DNA of 64,000 bases from an uncultured Oscillospiraceae bacterium (GCA_947625285.1 CANQNS010000003.1:1-64000); one strand, 5' to 3'; counted from the first letter of the stretch, positions 9,149 through 18,034 are shown. Made by a program: numbers and translations. Notes: generated by a model not told the origin, from the letters alone.

Positions 9149-10173
9149 GGATCATACTGGACGCCATGGGAGGCGACAACGCCCCCGCCGCGGTGGTGCG
9201 CGGCGCGGCGCGGGCCGCCCGGGAGCTGGACACGGAGATCGTGCTGGTGGGCCGGGAGGCGGAAGTGCGTGCGGAGCTGGCCGCCTGCGGGGCGGAACAG
9301 GAGCCCCATATCCAGGTTGTCAACGCCACGGAGGTGGTGGCCATGACCGACGAGGCCAGCATGGCCTGCCGCCGGAAGAAGGATTCGTCCATGACCGTGG
9401 CCCTCAATATGCTGCGGGACGGCCAGGGGGACGCGGTGGTGTCCGCCGGCAGCACCGGCGCGCTGCTGACCGGGGCCACGCTCTTCGTCAAGCGGGTCCG
9501 GGGCATCCGCCGGGCCGCGCTGGGCCCCGTGCTGCCCAACGGGGGCAAAGGCGTGGTGCTCATCGACTGCGGGGCCAACGTGGAGTGTACGCCGGAGTAT
9601 CTGCTCCAGTTTGCCTACATGGGCTCGTTCTACGCCCAGCGCATCCTGGGGGTGGACAGCCCCAGGGTGGCCCTTTTGAACGTGGGGACCGAGGACACCA
9701 AGGGCGGCGAGACCCAAAAGGCGGCCTTCGCCCTCTTGAAGCAGGCCGGCGACGCCGGACGCATAAACTTCATCGGCAACGCCGAGGGCAGCGACCTGTT
9801 CACCGGCAAGATGGACGTGCTGGTGGCGGACGGCTTCGGGGGCAACGTGATGCTCAAGACCGTGGAGGGAGCCTCCAAGTTCCTGTTCGGCCAGATAAAG
9901 GGCGTCATGTATAAGAGCCTGAAAACGAAGCTGGGCGCGCTGCTGATAAAAAAGGACCTGTACGCCATGAAAGCCATGCTGGACCCCTCGGAGGTGGGCG
10001 GCACCGCGCTGCTGGGCATCAGCAAGCCCGTCATCAAGGCCCATGGCAGCTCCGACGAGCGGGCCATCTTCAACGCGGTGCGGCAGGCGGCGGCCTGCGC
10101 CAAGGCGGACGTGGCCGGGGCCATCGCGGAAAACATCGAATTCATGAAGCTCGACAGAGCCAAGGAGGAATAA
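9145..10173 (+). CDS. plsX: Phosphate acyltransferase PlsX
   Basis: A 342-residue enzyme converting acyl-ACP and phosphate to acyl-phosphate, the first step of the PlsX/PlsY route to phosphatidic acid at the membrane. The diagnostic N-terminus is MRIILDAMGGDNAPAAVV; the SAGSTGALLTGAT glycine loop and the ADGFGGNVMLKTVEG segment are conserved. The ACP gene follows after 3 nt, and rnc follows that, the standard Firmicute arrangement. No FapR-type operator is obvious, and since the gene overlaps trmFO its transcription probably reads in from upstream. Confidence 0.96.
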   Translation: MRIILDAMGGDNAPAAVVRGAARAARELDTEIVLVGREAEVRAELAACGAEQEPHIQVVNATEVVAMTDEASMACRRKKDSSMTVALNMLRDGQGDAVVSAGSTGALLTGATLFVKRVRGIRRAALGPVLPNGGKGVVLIDCGANVECTPEYLLQFAYMGSFYAQRILGVDSPRVALLNVGTEDTKGGETQKAAFALLKQAGDAGRINFIGNAEGSDLFTGKMDVLVADGFGGNVMLKTVEGASKFLFGQIKGVMYKSLKTKLGALLIKKDLYAMKAMLDPSEVGGTALLGISKPVIKAHGSSDERAIFNAVRQAAACAKADVAGAIAENIEFMKLDRAKEE

Positions 10174-10176
10174 AAA

Positions 10177-10413
10177 ATGGTATACGACAAGATCGTCAGC
10201 ATGATCTGCGAGCAGTTCGGCATGGAGCCGGACCAGCTCAACGAGAACACCTCTTTCATCGACGACATGGGCATCGACTCCGTGGACGTGGTGGAGCTGG
10301 TGGTGGAGCTGGAGACCGAGTTCGGTCTGGACGAGATCCCCGAGGAGGAGCTGCGCCAGATGCGGACCATCGGTGACCTGGCCGCGTATGTGAGCGCCCA
10401 CACCGAGGAGTGA
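10177..10413 (+). CDS. acpP: Acyl carrier protein
   Basis: A 78-residue acidic four-helix carrier of fatty acyl chains. The phosphopantetheine attachment site is Ser35 in GIDSVDVVELVVELE. AAGGAGGAA precedes the ATG. It supplies acyl-ACP to PlsX encoded just upstream. Its stop overlaps the rnc start by 4 nt, so the three genes form one translational unit. Confidence 0.97.
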   Translation: MVYDKIVSMICEQFGMEPDQLNENTSFIDDMGIDSVDVVELVVELETEFGLDEIPEEELRQMRTIGDLAAYVSAHTEE

Positions 10414-11087
10414 TGGAGCAGCTGGAGAAGCGGCTGGGATATACCTTTTCCGACCGCTCTTTTCTGGAGACCGCTCTGACCCACAGCTCCTTCGCCAACG
10501 AACAGTCCCACTCCCGCCACAGCAACGAGCGTCTGGAATTTCTGGGCGACGCGGTGCTGGGCTTCTGCGCGGCCAAGACCCTGTGGCGTCTGTGCCCGGA
10601 TATGCCGGAGGGGGGCCTGACCCGGCTGCGGGCGGAGCTGGTGTGCGAGGCCAGTCTCCATCAGGTGGCTTTGGCTCTGGACCTGGGCAGCTATATCCAC
10701 CTGGGCCGGAACGAGCAGTGCAACGGGGGCCGGACCCGCCCGTCTATCCTGGCGGACTGCGTGGAGGCCGTCATCGCGGCCATCTACCTGGACGGGGGCC
10801 TGGACCCGGCGGAGCGGTTCATCGAAGAGCGCATCCTGAAGGACCTGCGAGCCGGCCGCCCGCCCGCCCGGACGGACTATAAGACCCAGCTGCAGGAGCT
10901 GCTGCAGCGTTCCGGCGGGGCCGCGCCGGTGTACTCCATCGTGGGGGAATCCGGCCCGGACCACGACAAGACCTTCACCGCCAGCGTGCTGCTCCACGAC
11001 GGAGCCACCGCCAGCGGCGAGGGCAAGAGCAAAAAGGAAGCGGAGCAGTCGGCGGCCCGGGCCGCCCTGGCTCTGCTGGAGAGCTGA
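10410..11087 (+). CDS. rnc: Ribonuclease III
   Basis: A 225-residue double-strand-specific endoribonuclease for rRNA and mRNA processing. The catalytic signature NERLEFLGDAVLGF and the second metal-binding segment (ILADCVEAVIAAIYLDGG) are intact. A C-terminal dsRNA-binding domain (about 153-225) ends in GKSKKEAEQSAARAALALL. Two consecutive ATG codons mark the start, within the acpP stop. The stop overlaps the following radical-SAM gene (TGATG). Confidence 0.96.
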   Translation: MMEQLEKRLGYTFSDRSFLETALTHSSFANEQSHSRHSNERLEFLGDAVLGFCAAKTLWRLCPDMPEGGLTRLRAELVCEASLHQVALALDLGSYIHLGRNEQCNGGRTRPSILADCVEAVIAAIYLDGGLDPAERFIEERILKDLRAGRPPARTDYKTQLQELLQRSGGAAPVYSIVGESGPDHDKTFTASVLLHDGATASGEGKSKKEAEQSAARAALALLES

Positions 11088-12094
11088 TGGCACGGAGGAG
11101 GATCGTTCCCATATTCGTGCCGAACTGGGGCTGCCCGAACGACTGCGTTTTCTGCGACCAGAAGCGCATCTCCGGCAGCCCCTTGCCCGCGTCCGGGGCC
11201 GACGTGACCCGGGCGTTGGAGGCTGCCAAGGCCCAGGGCCAGACCGGCCTGGAGCTGGCCTTTTACGGGGGCAGCTTCACGGCGGTGAGCCCGGCGCTGC
11301 AGGCGGAGCTGCTGCGGGCGGCCCGGCCCTGGCTGGAGGACGGGACCGTCAGCTCCATCCGCCTTTCCACCCGGCCCGACGCGGTGGACCCGGCGGGACT
11401 GGAGATGCTGAAGGGTCACGGCGTGACTACCGTGGAGCTGGGGGCCCAGTCCATGGACGACGGCGTATTGGCGGCCTCCGGCCGGGGACACACGGCGGCC
11501 GACACGGTCCGGGCGGCGGGACTTGTAAAGGCGGCGGGCTTGAAGCTCATTTTGCAGATGATGACCGGCCTGCCCGGCTCCGACCGGGAAAAGGACCTGC
11601 TGACGGCCCGGCGCGTCATAGCCCTGGCCCCGGACGGGGCGCGGATCTATCCCACGGTGATCGTGAAAAACACGCCTCTGGAGGATATGTGGCGGGCCGG
11701 GACCTATCGGGAGCACACGGTGGCCGACGCGGTGGCGGTGTGCGCGGACATCCTGCCGCTTTTCGAGGCGGCGGGCATACCCGTCATCCGCCTGGGGCTG
11801 AACCCCACGGACGCGCTTTCGGCGGGGGACGCGGCAGCGGGGGCCTATCACCCGGCGCTGGGAGAGCTGGTGCGCTCGGAGGCGCTGCGCCGGCAGGCGG
11901 CGGCGCTTTTGCGGGACGTGCCGCCGGGCAGCCGCGTGACCCTGGGCGTGGCCCCGGAGCGGGTGTCCGCCATGATCGGCCAGCGCCGGCGGGGCGTCAT
12001 GTCCCTGCAGGAAGAATTCGGCCTGGCGGAGCTGACCGTCCGGGCCGTGAAAACGGCCGGGAACGGCGTTTCTCTTGTTGACGTGCGGCCCTAG
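11087..12094 (+). CDS. Radical SAM protein, Elp3-like
   Basis: A 335-residue radical SAM enzyme. The [4Fe-4S]/SAM motif is C16-x3-C20-x2-C23 in WGCPNDCVFCDQ, very close to the N-terminus. An AFYGGSFTAV strand follows, as in Elp3/coproporphyrinogen-oxidase-like enzymes, and a C-terminal domain of about 100 residues has no recognised cofactor site. Such genes commonly sit between rnc and smc in clostridia; the reaction is not established, but tRNA modification is a reasonable guess from Elp3 similarity. It overlaps rnc and contains the smc promoter in its last codons. Confidence 0.8.
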   Translation: MARRRIVPIFVPNWGCPNDCVFCDQKRISGSPLPASGADVTRALEAAKAQGQTGLELAFYGGSFTAVSPALQAELLRAARPWLEDGTVSSIRLSTRPDAVDPAGLEMLKGHGVTTVELGAQSMDDGVLAASGRGHTAADTVRAAGLVKAAGLKLILQMMTGLPGSDREKDLLTARRVIALAPDGARIYPTVIVKNTPLEDMWRAGTYREHTVADAVAVCADILPLFEAAGIPVIRLGLNPTDALSAGDAAAGAYHPALGELVRSEALRRQAAALLRDVPPGSRVTLGVAPERVSAMIGQRRRGVMSLQEEFGLAELTVRAVKTAGNGVSLVDVRP

Positions 12095-12106
12095 TTGGGG
12101 TATACT
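12078..12106 (+). promoter_or_regulatory. Promoter for smc
   Basis: TTGACG (12078-12083), a 17-nt spacer and TATACT (12101-12106). It starts inside the last codons of the radical-SAM gene, giving smc its own transcription within the housekeeping run. Confidence 0.6.
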
Positions 12107-12154
12107 ATATTTTGTGGTTTTACACGCGGATAACAGGTACTGAGGTATAAGATT

Positions 12155-15100
12155 TTGTATTTAAAAGCCTTGGAGATACAAGGGTTCAAATCCTTTCCCG
12201 ACAAGACGACCATCCTCTTTGAGAAGGATGTGACTATGATCGTGGGCCCCAACGGGTCCGGCAAGTCCAACATCTCCGACGCCATCCTCTGGGTCATGGG
12301 CGAGCAGCGGACCCGGGCCCTCCGGGGCGGCAAGATGGAGGACGTGATCTTCGGCGGCACGGAAAAGCGGGGCAAGCTGGGCTTCGCCCAGGTGACGCTG
12401 GTGCTGGATAATTCCGCCCGCATCTTTCCCGTGGACGCGGAGGAGCTGGCCATCTCCCGGCGGTATTACCGCAGCGGGGAGAGCGAATACTACATAAACA
12501 AAGAGTCGGTCCGGCTCCGGGACGTGAACGAGCTTTTGATGGACACGGGCCTGGGCCGGGACGGCTATTCCATCATCGGCCAGGGCCGCATCGCGGAGAT
12601 CGTCTCCGCCAAGAGCACGGACCGCCGGGAGATATTCGAGCAGGCGGCGGGCATATCCCGCTTTCGCTTCCGAAAGGAGGAGGCGGAGCGGAAGCTGTCC
12701 GCCACGGACGACGCCCTGGTGCGGGTGGGCGACAAGATAGACGAGCTGGAGCTGCAGCTGACGCCCCTGCGTAAGCAGGCGGAGGTGGCGGAGAAGTATC
12801 TGGCCCTGCAGGGGGAGCTGAAGGGGCTGGAGGTCTCCGTATGGATGGAGAGCCTGGACAAGCTCTCCGGCCAGACCGAGGCCATCAAGGCCAGCTTCGA
12901 CGCGGCCAAGACGGAGCTGGAACAGGTCCGCTCCAGCGTGACGGAGAATTACCGCCGCAGCGAGTCCATCACGGAGAAGATGCGGGAAAAGGACCTGGAG
13001 ATGGAGGCGGTCCGGGAGCGGCTCAGCGACAAGGAGACCCAGATCGGGGAGAACAAGCAGGCCGCGGCGGTGCTGGCTTCGGAAAAGCGGAGCAATCTGG
13101 ACGCCATGGAGCGGCTCCGCTCCGATATGAGCGCGGACGAGGGCCGCGTCCGGGCCCTGGACCAGCAGATCGAGGCCCTTCGCGCCCGCATGGCGGAGAC
13201 GCAGGCGCAGTCCGAGGACCTGGCGGGAAAGATCGGCCAGCTTTCCAACATCGTCAACGGCCACCGGATGAAGATGTCCGGCCGGGAGAGCAAAGTGACG
13301 GCCCTCCGGGACGAGGTGACCCGCCTGACGGTGGACGGCCGGAGCATGGATGGGCGCATCAACATGCTCACGGAGATGGAGAAGGATTACGAGGGCTTCA
13401 ACCGGGCGGTCAAGACCGTCATGCGGGAGAGCCGGAGCGGGACGCTCCGGGGCGTTCACGGCCCCGTTGCCAATCTGGTCCGCACCGCCGACCGGTACGC
13501 CCTTGCCATCGAAACGGCCCTGGGCGCGGCGGCCCAGAACATCGTGGTGGACGAGCCTGAGGACGGCAAGGCCGCCATCGAGCTTTTGAAGCGGCGGGAC
13601 GCGGGCCGGGGCACCTTTCTGCCCCTGACCGCCATCCGGGGCAGCGTGCTGGACCGGGCGCCTCAGGGGGAGGCCGGCTGTCTGGGCTTGGCCCTGGAGC
13701 TGGTGCAGTTCGACGGGCGGTATCGGAACATATTTGAAAACCTCCTGGGCCGGACGGTGATCGCGGAGACCCTGGGCGACGCGGTGAATATCGCCCGGCG
13801 GCACAAAAACCAGTTCCGCATCGTGTCCCTGGACGGGCAGATGATCCACGCGGGGGGCTCCATGACCGGCGGCAGCGCGGCCAAGGGCACCGGCGTGATC
13901 TCCCGGACCAACGAGCTTGCCCGTCTGCGGGGCGAGCGGGTGGGGCTATTGAAGCGGCAGCAGGAGAAGGCCGCCGCCTTGGAGGAGGCGGAGCGTGAGC
14001 TGGCCGCCGCCCGGTACGACATGGACGTGGCGGGCCAGGAGCTGGCCCAGGTCCAGGCGGAGGCCGCGTCGCTGCAGGCGGAGCATGAGGCGAAAGCCGC
14101 CAGCGCGCAGCAGCTGGAGGACGTGAAGCAGGCCATGACGGCGGGCGGCGAGCAGCGGCGCACGCTGATGACGGCCTATGAAAAGAAAAACGACGGCATC
14201 GACCGGGCCCTGGAGGAGAACGAGGCCCGGGGCCGGGAGCTGGCCGGTCAGGCGGAGGCCATGCGGGAGAAGCTGCGGACCATCACCAGCCAGAAGCTGG
14301 AGCTGGAGGCCAGCCGCACCCAGGCGGACAAGGACGCCCAGCGGCAGAACGAGGCCCTGCTGGCCCAGGAGCGGCTGGTGGCGTCCATCGAGCGGCAGAC
14401 TCTGGCGGCGGAGATGGAGGAAAAGCAGATCATCGACCGGCTGTGGGACAACTACGAGCTGACCCGCTCCGCGGCCCAGGCCCAGCGGCAGAGCATTGAG
14501 AGCCTGGCGTCCGCCAACCGCCGGGTGGCGGAGCTGCGCCGGCAGATCCGGGACTTGGGCACCCCTAACCTGGGGGCCATCGAGGAGAGCAAGCGGGTGG
14601 GGGAGCGGTACGACTACCTCACCGAGCAGCGGGACGACATCGCCAAGGCCAAGAGCGAGCTTTTGTCCATCATCGGTGACATCACCGCCCAGATGGAGGA
14701 GATATTCACCCGGGAGTTCAACGCCGTCAACGACAGCTTCCGCGCCACGTTCCTGGAGCTGTTCGGCGGCGGCCGGGCCAGTCTGCGGCTGGAGGACGAG
14801 GGGGACGTACTCAATTGCGGCATCGAGATCAAGGTCCAGCCACCCGGCAAGGCGGTCAGCAACATAAGCCTTTTGTCCGGCGGGGAGAAGGCTTTCGTGG
14901 CTATCGCGCTGTACTTCTCCATATTGAAGCTAAAGCCCACGCCCTTTTGCGTCATGGACGAGATCGAGGCGGCCTTGGACGAGGAGAACGTGCTGCGGTT
15001 CGCGGAATACCTGCACCGGCTGGACAAGACCCAGTTCGTTGTCATCACCCACCGGCGGGGCACCATGGAGAAGGCGGACGTGCTGCTGGGCGTGACTATG

Positions 15101-15169
15101 CAGGAAAAGGGCGTGTCCCGGGTCATCGAACTGGATCTGGCGGAGGCGCAGAAAACAGCGGAAAACTAA
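12155..15169 (+). CDS. smc: Chromosome segregation ATPase Smc, short-armed
   Basis: A condensin SMC of 1004 residues, whereas Firmicute Smc proteins are usually near 1190. The N-terminal head has Walker A GPNGSGKS at 31-38. The hinge spans about 433-575 (from GVHGPVANLVR to HAGGSMTGGS). The C-terminal head has the signature LLSGGEKA near 905 followed by Walker B (FCVMDEIEAALDEENV). Both heads and the hinge are complete. The missing length is split almost evenly, about 80-95 residues from each coiled-coil arm, so the arms could still pair. The start is a TTG with GAGGT eight nt upstream. It acts in chromosome organisation with ScpA/ScpB, which are not in this window. Confidence 0.93.
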   Translation: MYLKALEIQGFKSFPDKTTILFEKDVTMIVGPNGSGKSNISDAILWVMGEQRTRALRGGKMEDVIFGGTEKRGKLGFAQVTLVLDNSARIFPVDAEELAISRRYYRSGESEYYINKESVRLRDVNELLMDTGLGRDGYSIIGQGRIAEIVSAKSTDRREIFEQAAGISRFRFRKEEAERKLSATDDALVRVGDKIDELELQLTPLRKQAEVAEKYLALQGELKGLEVSVWMESLDKLSGQTEAIKASFDAAKTELEQVRSSVTENYRRSESITEKMREKDLEMEAVRERLSDKETQIGENKQAAAVLASEKRSNLDAMERLRSDMSADEGRVRALDQQIEALRARMAETQAQSEDLAGKIGQLSNIVNGHRMKMSGRESKVTALRDEVTRLTVDGRSMDGRINMLTEMEKDYEGFNRAVKTVMRESRSGTLRGVHGPVANLVRTADRYALAIETALGAAAQNIVVDEPEDGKAAIELLKRRDAGRGTFLPLTAIRGSVLDRAPQGEAGCLGLALELVQFDGRYRNIFENLLGRTVIAETLGDAVNIARRHKNQFRIVSLDGQMIHAGGSMTGGSAAKGTGVISRTNELARLRGERVGLLKRQQEKAAALEEAERELAAARYDMDVAGQELAQVQAEAASLQAEHEAKAASAQQLEDVKQAMTAGGEQRRTLMTAYEKKNDGIDRALEENEARGRELAGQAEAMREKLRTITSQKLELEASRTQADKDAQRQNEALLAQERLVASIERQTLAAEMEEKQIIDRLWDNYELTRSAAQAQRQSIESLASANRRVAELRRQIRDLGTPNLGAIEESKRVGERYDYLTEQRDDIAKAKSELLSIIGDITAQMEEIFTREFNAVNDSFRATFLELFGGGRASLRLEDEGDVLNCGIEIKVQPPGKAVSNISLLSGGEKAFVAIALYFSILKLKPTPFCVMDEIEAALDEENVLRFAEYLHRLDKTQFVVITHRRGTMEKADVLLGVTMQEKGVSRVIELDLAEAQKTAEN

Positions 15170-15197
15170 GTCTCAAGAGAGAAACGAAAGGCGGGAG

Positions 15198-16097
15198 ATG
15201 AAAGAGAACGCCCTGGAGAGAAGGTTTAAAGGTCTTACGGCTTTCCAATTGAAGATCCTGGCGCTGGTCTTTATGACGATCGACCACATCGGGAGCATTG
15301 CCTTTGAGATACCCATCGTGATGGAATACCGGTCGTATCTGCGACTCATCGGGCGGCTGGCAATGCCCATCTTCCTGTTCCTGCTGGTCCAGAGCATCCG
15401 GCACACCCGGAACAAGGGGAGATTCATCCTCCGGCTGTACCTGGCGGGGATGGGGACAGAGATGTTCGTCACGGTCATGAACCTCCTATTCGGGGAGCGT
15501 TTTCACTACTTCACCCCGGGGAACATCATCTTCACGTTTTTCTATACCGCCCTGTACGCCGTGCTCACGGAGCGGATGATCGAGAGCGTGCGGGAGAAGG
15601 ACCGGCGGACGACGGGACTGTGCGCGCTGGGACTGGCGCTATCCCTTGTGCCGACGGTGATCTATCTGCCGTTGTTGTATGGATCGTATTCCCTCAACGG
15701 GTCTGATCGCGTGACGTTTCTGTTGGAAGGCATTCTGAACAGCATGGTCCCGTCGTTCTATTCCGTGGATTACGGCATTGGCGTGATCATTTTGGGCGTG
15801 GCTATGTATCTGGCCGGGACGAAAAAGCGCCAATGTCTGGTGTACGCCGCGTTTTGTGTGCTGTGCATTGCGGGGCGGTACGCAGTGTGGCTGGGATTTT
15901 ATTTTTACAGCATCCCGAGCTTCGGCTTTTTCGAGACATTTTTCGACTATGTCCAGAATCGGATGATCTGGGCCCTGCCGTTCATGCTGCTCTATAACGG
16001 ACGGCGCGGCCGGCCGTGCAAGTGGTTTTTCTATTGGTATTACCCGGTCCACCGGGAGGTCATATTTTTGATCGCCGCGCTCGCCGCGCCGCAGTGA
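15198..16097 (+). CDS. TraX family membrane protein
   Basis: A 299-residue polytopic membrane protein of the TraX family, recognised by its N-terminal FQLKILALVFMTIDHIG and a following RLAMPIFLFLLVQ segment. About eight hydrophobic stretches are visible. TraX of the F plasmid N-acetylates pilin; chromosomal homologues in Firmicutes are presumed membrane acyltransferases of unknown substrate. It lies between smc and ftsY, genes usually adjacent, and has lower GC and less biased codons than either. That suggests a later insertion into the operon. GGCGGGAG precedes the ATG. Confidence 0.8.
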   Translation: MKENALERRFKGLTAFQLKILALVFMTIDHIGSIAFEIPIVMEYRSYLRLIGRLAMPIFLFLLVQSIRHTRNKGRFILRLYLAGMGTEMFVTVMNLLFGERFHYFTPGNIIFTFFYTALYAVLTERMIESVREKDRRTTGLCALGLALSLVPTVIYLPLLYGSYSLNGSDRVTFLLEGILNSMVPSFYSVDYGIGVIILGVAMYLAGTKKRQCLVYAAFCVLCIAGRYAVWLGFYFYSIPSFGFFETFFDYVQNRMIWALPFMLLYNGRRGRPCKWFFYWYYPVHREVIFLIAALAAPQ

Positions 16098-16143
16098 CGG
16101 CGGGGGATAAGATCGGTAAGTAAGAGGATTTAGGAGAAACGAT

Positions 16144-17013
16144 ATGGCGTTGTTCAAGGAGAAGAAAAAGGGCCTGTTCGGGGGCCTGTTTTCCGCCTTC
16201 GACCGGGTGGACGAGGACTTTCTGGACGAGCTGGAGGAGCGGCTCATCCTGGCTGACGCGGGGGTGGAGACGGCGGAGGCCGCCGTGGACGCCCTGCGCC
16301 GGGAAAAGGGCCTGAAGGGCGACGCGGTCCAGGCCCGGCTGGTGGACATCCTGACGGATGAGATGGAAAAGGCCGGCTCGCCCCGGCTCCGGCTGGACAC
16401 CAAGCCCGCCGTGATCCTGCTGGTGGGCGTCAACGGCGTGGGCAAGACCACCACCATCGGCAAGCTGGCCTACAAATACGCCGGTCAGGGGAAGAAGGCG
16501 CTGCTGTGCGCGGCGGACACTTTCCGGGCCGCGGCGTCGGAGCAGCTGGGCATATGGGCCCAGCGCACCGGCGCGGATATCGTCCGCCACGGGGAGGGCG
16601 GCGACCCCGGCGCGGTGGTCTATGACGCCTGCAGCGCGGCCAAGGCAAGGGGCAGCGACCTGGTGATCGTGGACACGGCCGGACGGCTGCACAACAAGCA
16701 GAACCTGATGAACGAGCTGACGAAGCTCACCCGGATCGTGGACCGTGAGCTGCCCGGAGCCGACCGGGAGATATTGCTGGTGCTGGACGCCACCACGGGC
16801 CAGAACGGGCTCATCCAGGCGGAGCAGTTCGCCAAGGCCGCCGGCGTGACCGGCATCGTGCTGACAAAGCTGGACGGCACGGCCAAGGGGGGCGTGGTGT
16901 TCTCCATCGCCCGGCGGCTGGGGGTGCCGGTGAAGCTGGCCGGCGTAGGCGAGGGCGCGGAGGACCTGCGGGACTTCGACGCCCGTGAATTTGCGGAGGC
17001 GATGGTGGTGTGA
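16144..17013 (+). CDS. ftsY: Signal recognition particle receptor FtsY
   Basis: A 289-residue SRP-family GTPase that docks ribosome-SRP complexes at the membrane. The NG core is complete: GVNGVGKTTTIGKLAYKY (G1), DTAGRLHNKQNLM (G3) and TKLDGTAKGG (G4). The acidic A domain present in E. coli FtsY is reduced to a short basic N-terminus (ALFKEKKKGLFGGLFSAF), as usual in Firmicutes. AGGAG precedes the ATG. The stop codon is embedded in a perfect inverted repeat. Confidence 0.96.
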   Translation: MALFKEKKKGLFGGLFSAFDRVDEDFLDELEERLILADAGVETAEAAVDALRREKGLKGDAVQARLVDILTDEMEKAGSPRLRLDTKPAVILLVGVNGVGKTTTIGKLAYKYAGQGKKALLCAADTFRAAASEQLGIWAQRTGADIVRHGEGGDPGAVVYDACSAAKARGSDLVIVDTAGRLHNKQNLMNELTKLTRIVDRELPGADREILLVLDATTGQNGLIQAEQFAKAAGVTGIVLTKLDGTAKGGVVFSIARRLGVPVKLAGVGEGAEDLRDFDAREFAEAMVV

Positions 17014-17028
17014 CAAGTCACACCACCA
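17003..17028 (+). terminator. Perfect inverted repeat spanning the ftsY stop
   Basis: A 12-bp perfect repeat (TGGTGGTGTGAC / GTCACACCACCA) separated by only 2 nt, overlapping the ftsY stop codon. There is no U-tract. It could be a factor-assisted terminator, an mRNA-stabilising 3' hairpin or a protein-binding palindrome. Confidence 0.45.
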
Positions 17029-17044
17029 CACAAGTGTGATTTAA

Positions 17045-17153
17045 GGCATACTGCTCGCCGCAGAGCGGCAGCCGCAGTATATGCCAGCCATCTCCATCTG
17101 TCCTCCCGAAGATGGCTGGGATTTTCAAGCGGGAAGGGACAGGATGGAGATGG
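17045..17153 (+). promoter_or_regulatory. Structured leader with alternative hairpins before the NTP pyrophosphatase gene
   Basis: Hairpin A pairs 17045-17054 with 17074-17085, with an inner GCCGC/GCGGC stem. Hairpin B pairs 17085-17093 with 17110-17118 (CAGCCATCT / AGATGGCTG). Hairpin C pairs 17088-17108 with 17130-17153 in a nearly continuous imperfect helix that would occlude the GGAG and lie next to the start codon at 17156. B and C share bases and exclude each other, the layout of a translational switch. The regulatory role is inferred. Confidence 0.4.
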
Positions 17154-17155
17154 CG

Positions 17156-17749
17156 ATGAAGCTGATACTGGCGTCCGGCAACCGGGGCAAGCTCCGGGAG
17201 TTCCGGGAGATATTGCAGCCGCTGGGGGTGGAGATCGTCTCCCAGGCGGAGGCGGGCTTTGACCTGGACGTGGCCGAGACCGGGGACACCTTTGAGGAAA
17301 ACGCCTTTTTGAAGGCGTCGGCCATCTGCGCCGCCTCGGGCCTGCCCGCGGTGGCGGACGATTCGGGGCTGTGCGTGGACGCGCTGGACGGCGCGCCGGG
17401 GGTCCTGTCCGCCCGGTACGGGGGCGGCAAGGCCTGGACGGACCAGCAGAAGTACGAGTATCTGCTAGGGCAGATGAAGGGCAAAACGGATCGGGCGGCC
17501 CGGTTCGTAAGCTGTATCTGCTGCGTGTTCCCGGGCGGGGACGTCCTCCGCTCCCGGGGGGAGTGCCCCGGCCGGATATTGACCGCCCCGGCGGGGAGCG
17601 AGGGCTTTGGCTACGACCCCGTGTTCGCCCCGGACGGATATGAGGAGAGCTTCGGCCAGCTGGGGCCGGCGGTGAAAAACCGCATCTCCCACCGGGCGAA
17701 GGCCCTGGCGGCGTTTCGGAAGGAGCTGGAAAGCTATGTTGACAGGTAA
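17156..17749 (+). CDS. XTP/dITP diphosphatase (RdgB/HAM1 family)
   Basis: A 197-residue house-cleaning enzyme that hydrolyses non-canonical purine NTPs such as dITP and XTP. The family N-terminus KLILASGNRGKLREFREI and the core segment AVADDSGLCVDALDGAPGV are present, as is the C-terminal SHRAKALAAF. Three in-frame ATGs (17144, 17150, 17156) compete. 17156 gives the usual protein start and has GGAG six nt upstream. It overlaps the YhbY gene by 14 nt. Its start lies at the base of a long leader hairpin. Confidence 0.93.
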   Translation: MKLILASGNRGKLREFREILQPLGVEIVSQAEAGFDLDVAETGDTFEENAFLKASAICAASGLPAVADDSGLCVDALDGAPGVLSARYGGGKAWTDQQKYEYLLGQMKGKTDRAARFVSCICCVFPGGDVLRSRGECPGRILTAPAGSEGFGYDPVFAPDGYEESFGQLGPAVKNRISHRAKALAAFRKELESYVDR

Positions 17750-18032
17750 GCAGCGGGCCTATCTGCGCTCCCTGGCCCAGAAGGAGGAGGCCATCCTCTA
17801 CGTGGGCAAGGCGGGCATCACCGAGCCTGTGATCGCCCAGGCCAAAGAGGCCCTGGCGGCCAGGGAGCTGGTGAAGGGCAAGGTCCAGGAAAACTGCCTT
17901 TACACCGCCGGGGAGGCCCAGCAGCTTCTGTGCGAAGCCTGCCAGGCCGAGGGCGTGCAGATCATCGGAAAGGTGTTCGTGCTGTATAAAAAACGGCCGG
18001 ACGGGGCGAAAATCATTTTGCCGGGGGCGTGA
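17736..18032 (+). CDS. YhbY family RNA-binding protein (CRM domain)
   Basis: A 98-residue protein consisting of one CRM domain, starting LTGKQRAYLRSLAQ and containing the GKAGIT loop that corresponds to the conserved G-x-x-G of the fold. YhbY binds pre-50S ribosomal particles and is thought to assist ribosome assembly. The start lies inside the preceding gene and the end abuts nadD, consistent with the yhbY-nadD-yqeK-rsfS cluster of Firmicutes. Confidence 0.92.
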   Translation: MLTGKQRAYLRSLAQKEEAILYVGKAGITEPVIAQAKEALAARELVKGKVQENCLYTAGEAQQLLCEACQAEGVQIIGKVFVLYKKRPDGAKIILPGA

Positions 18033-18034
18033 AG

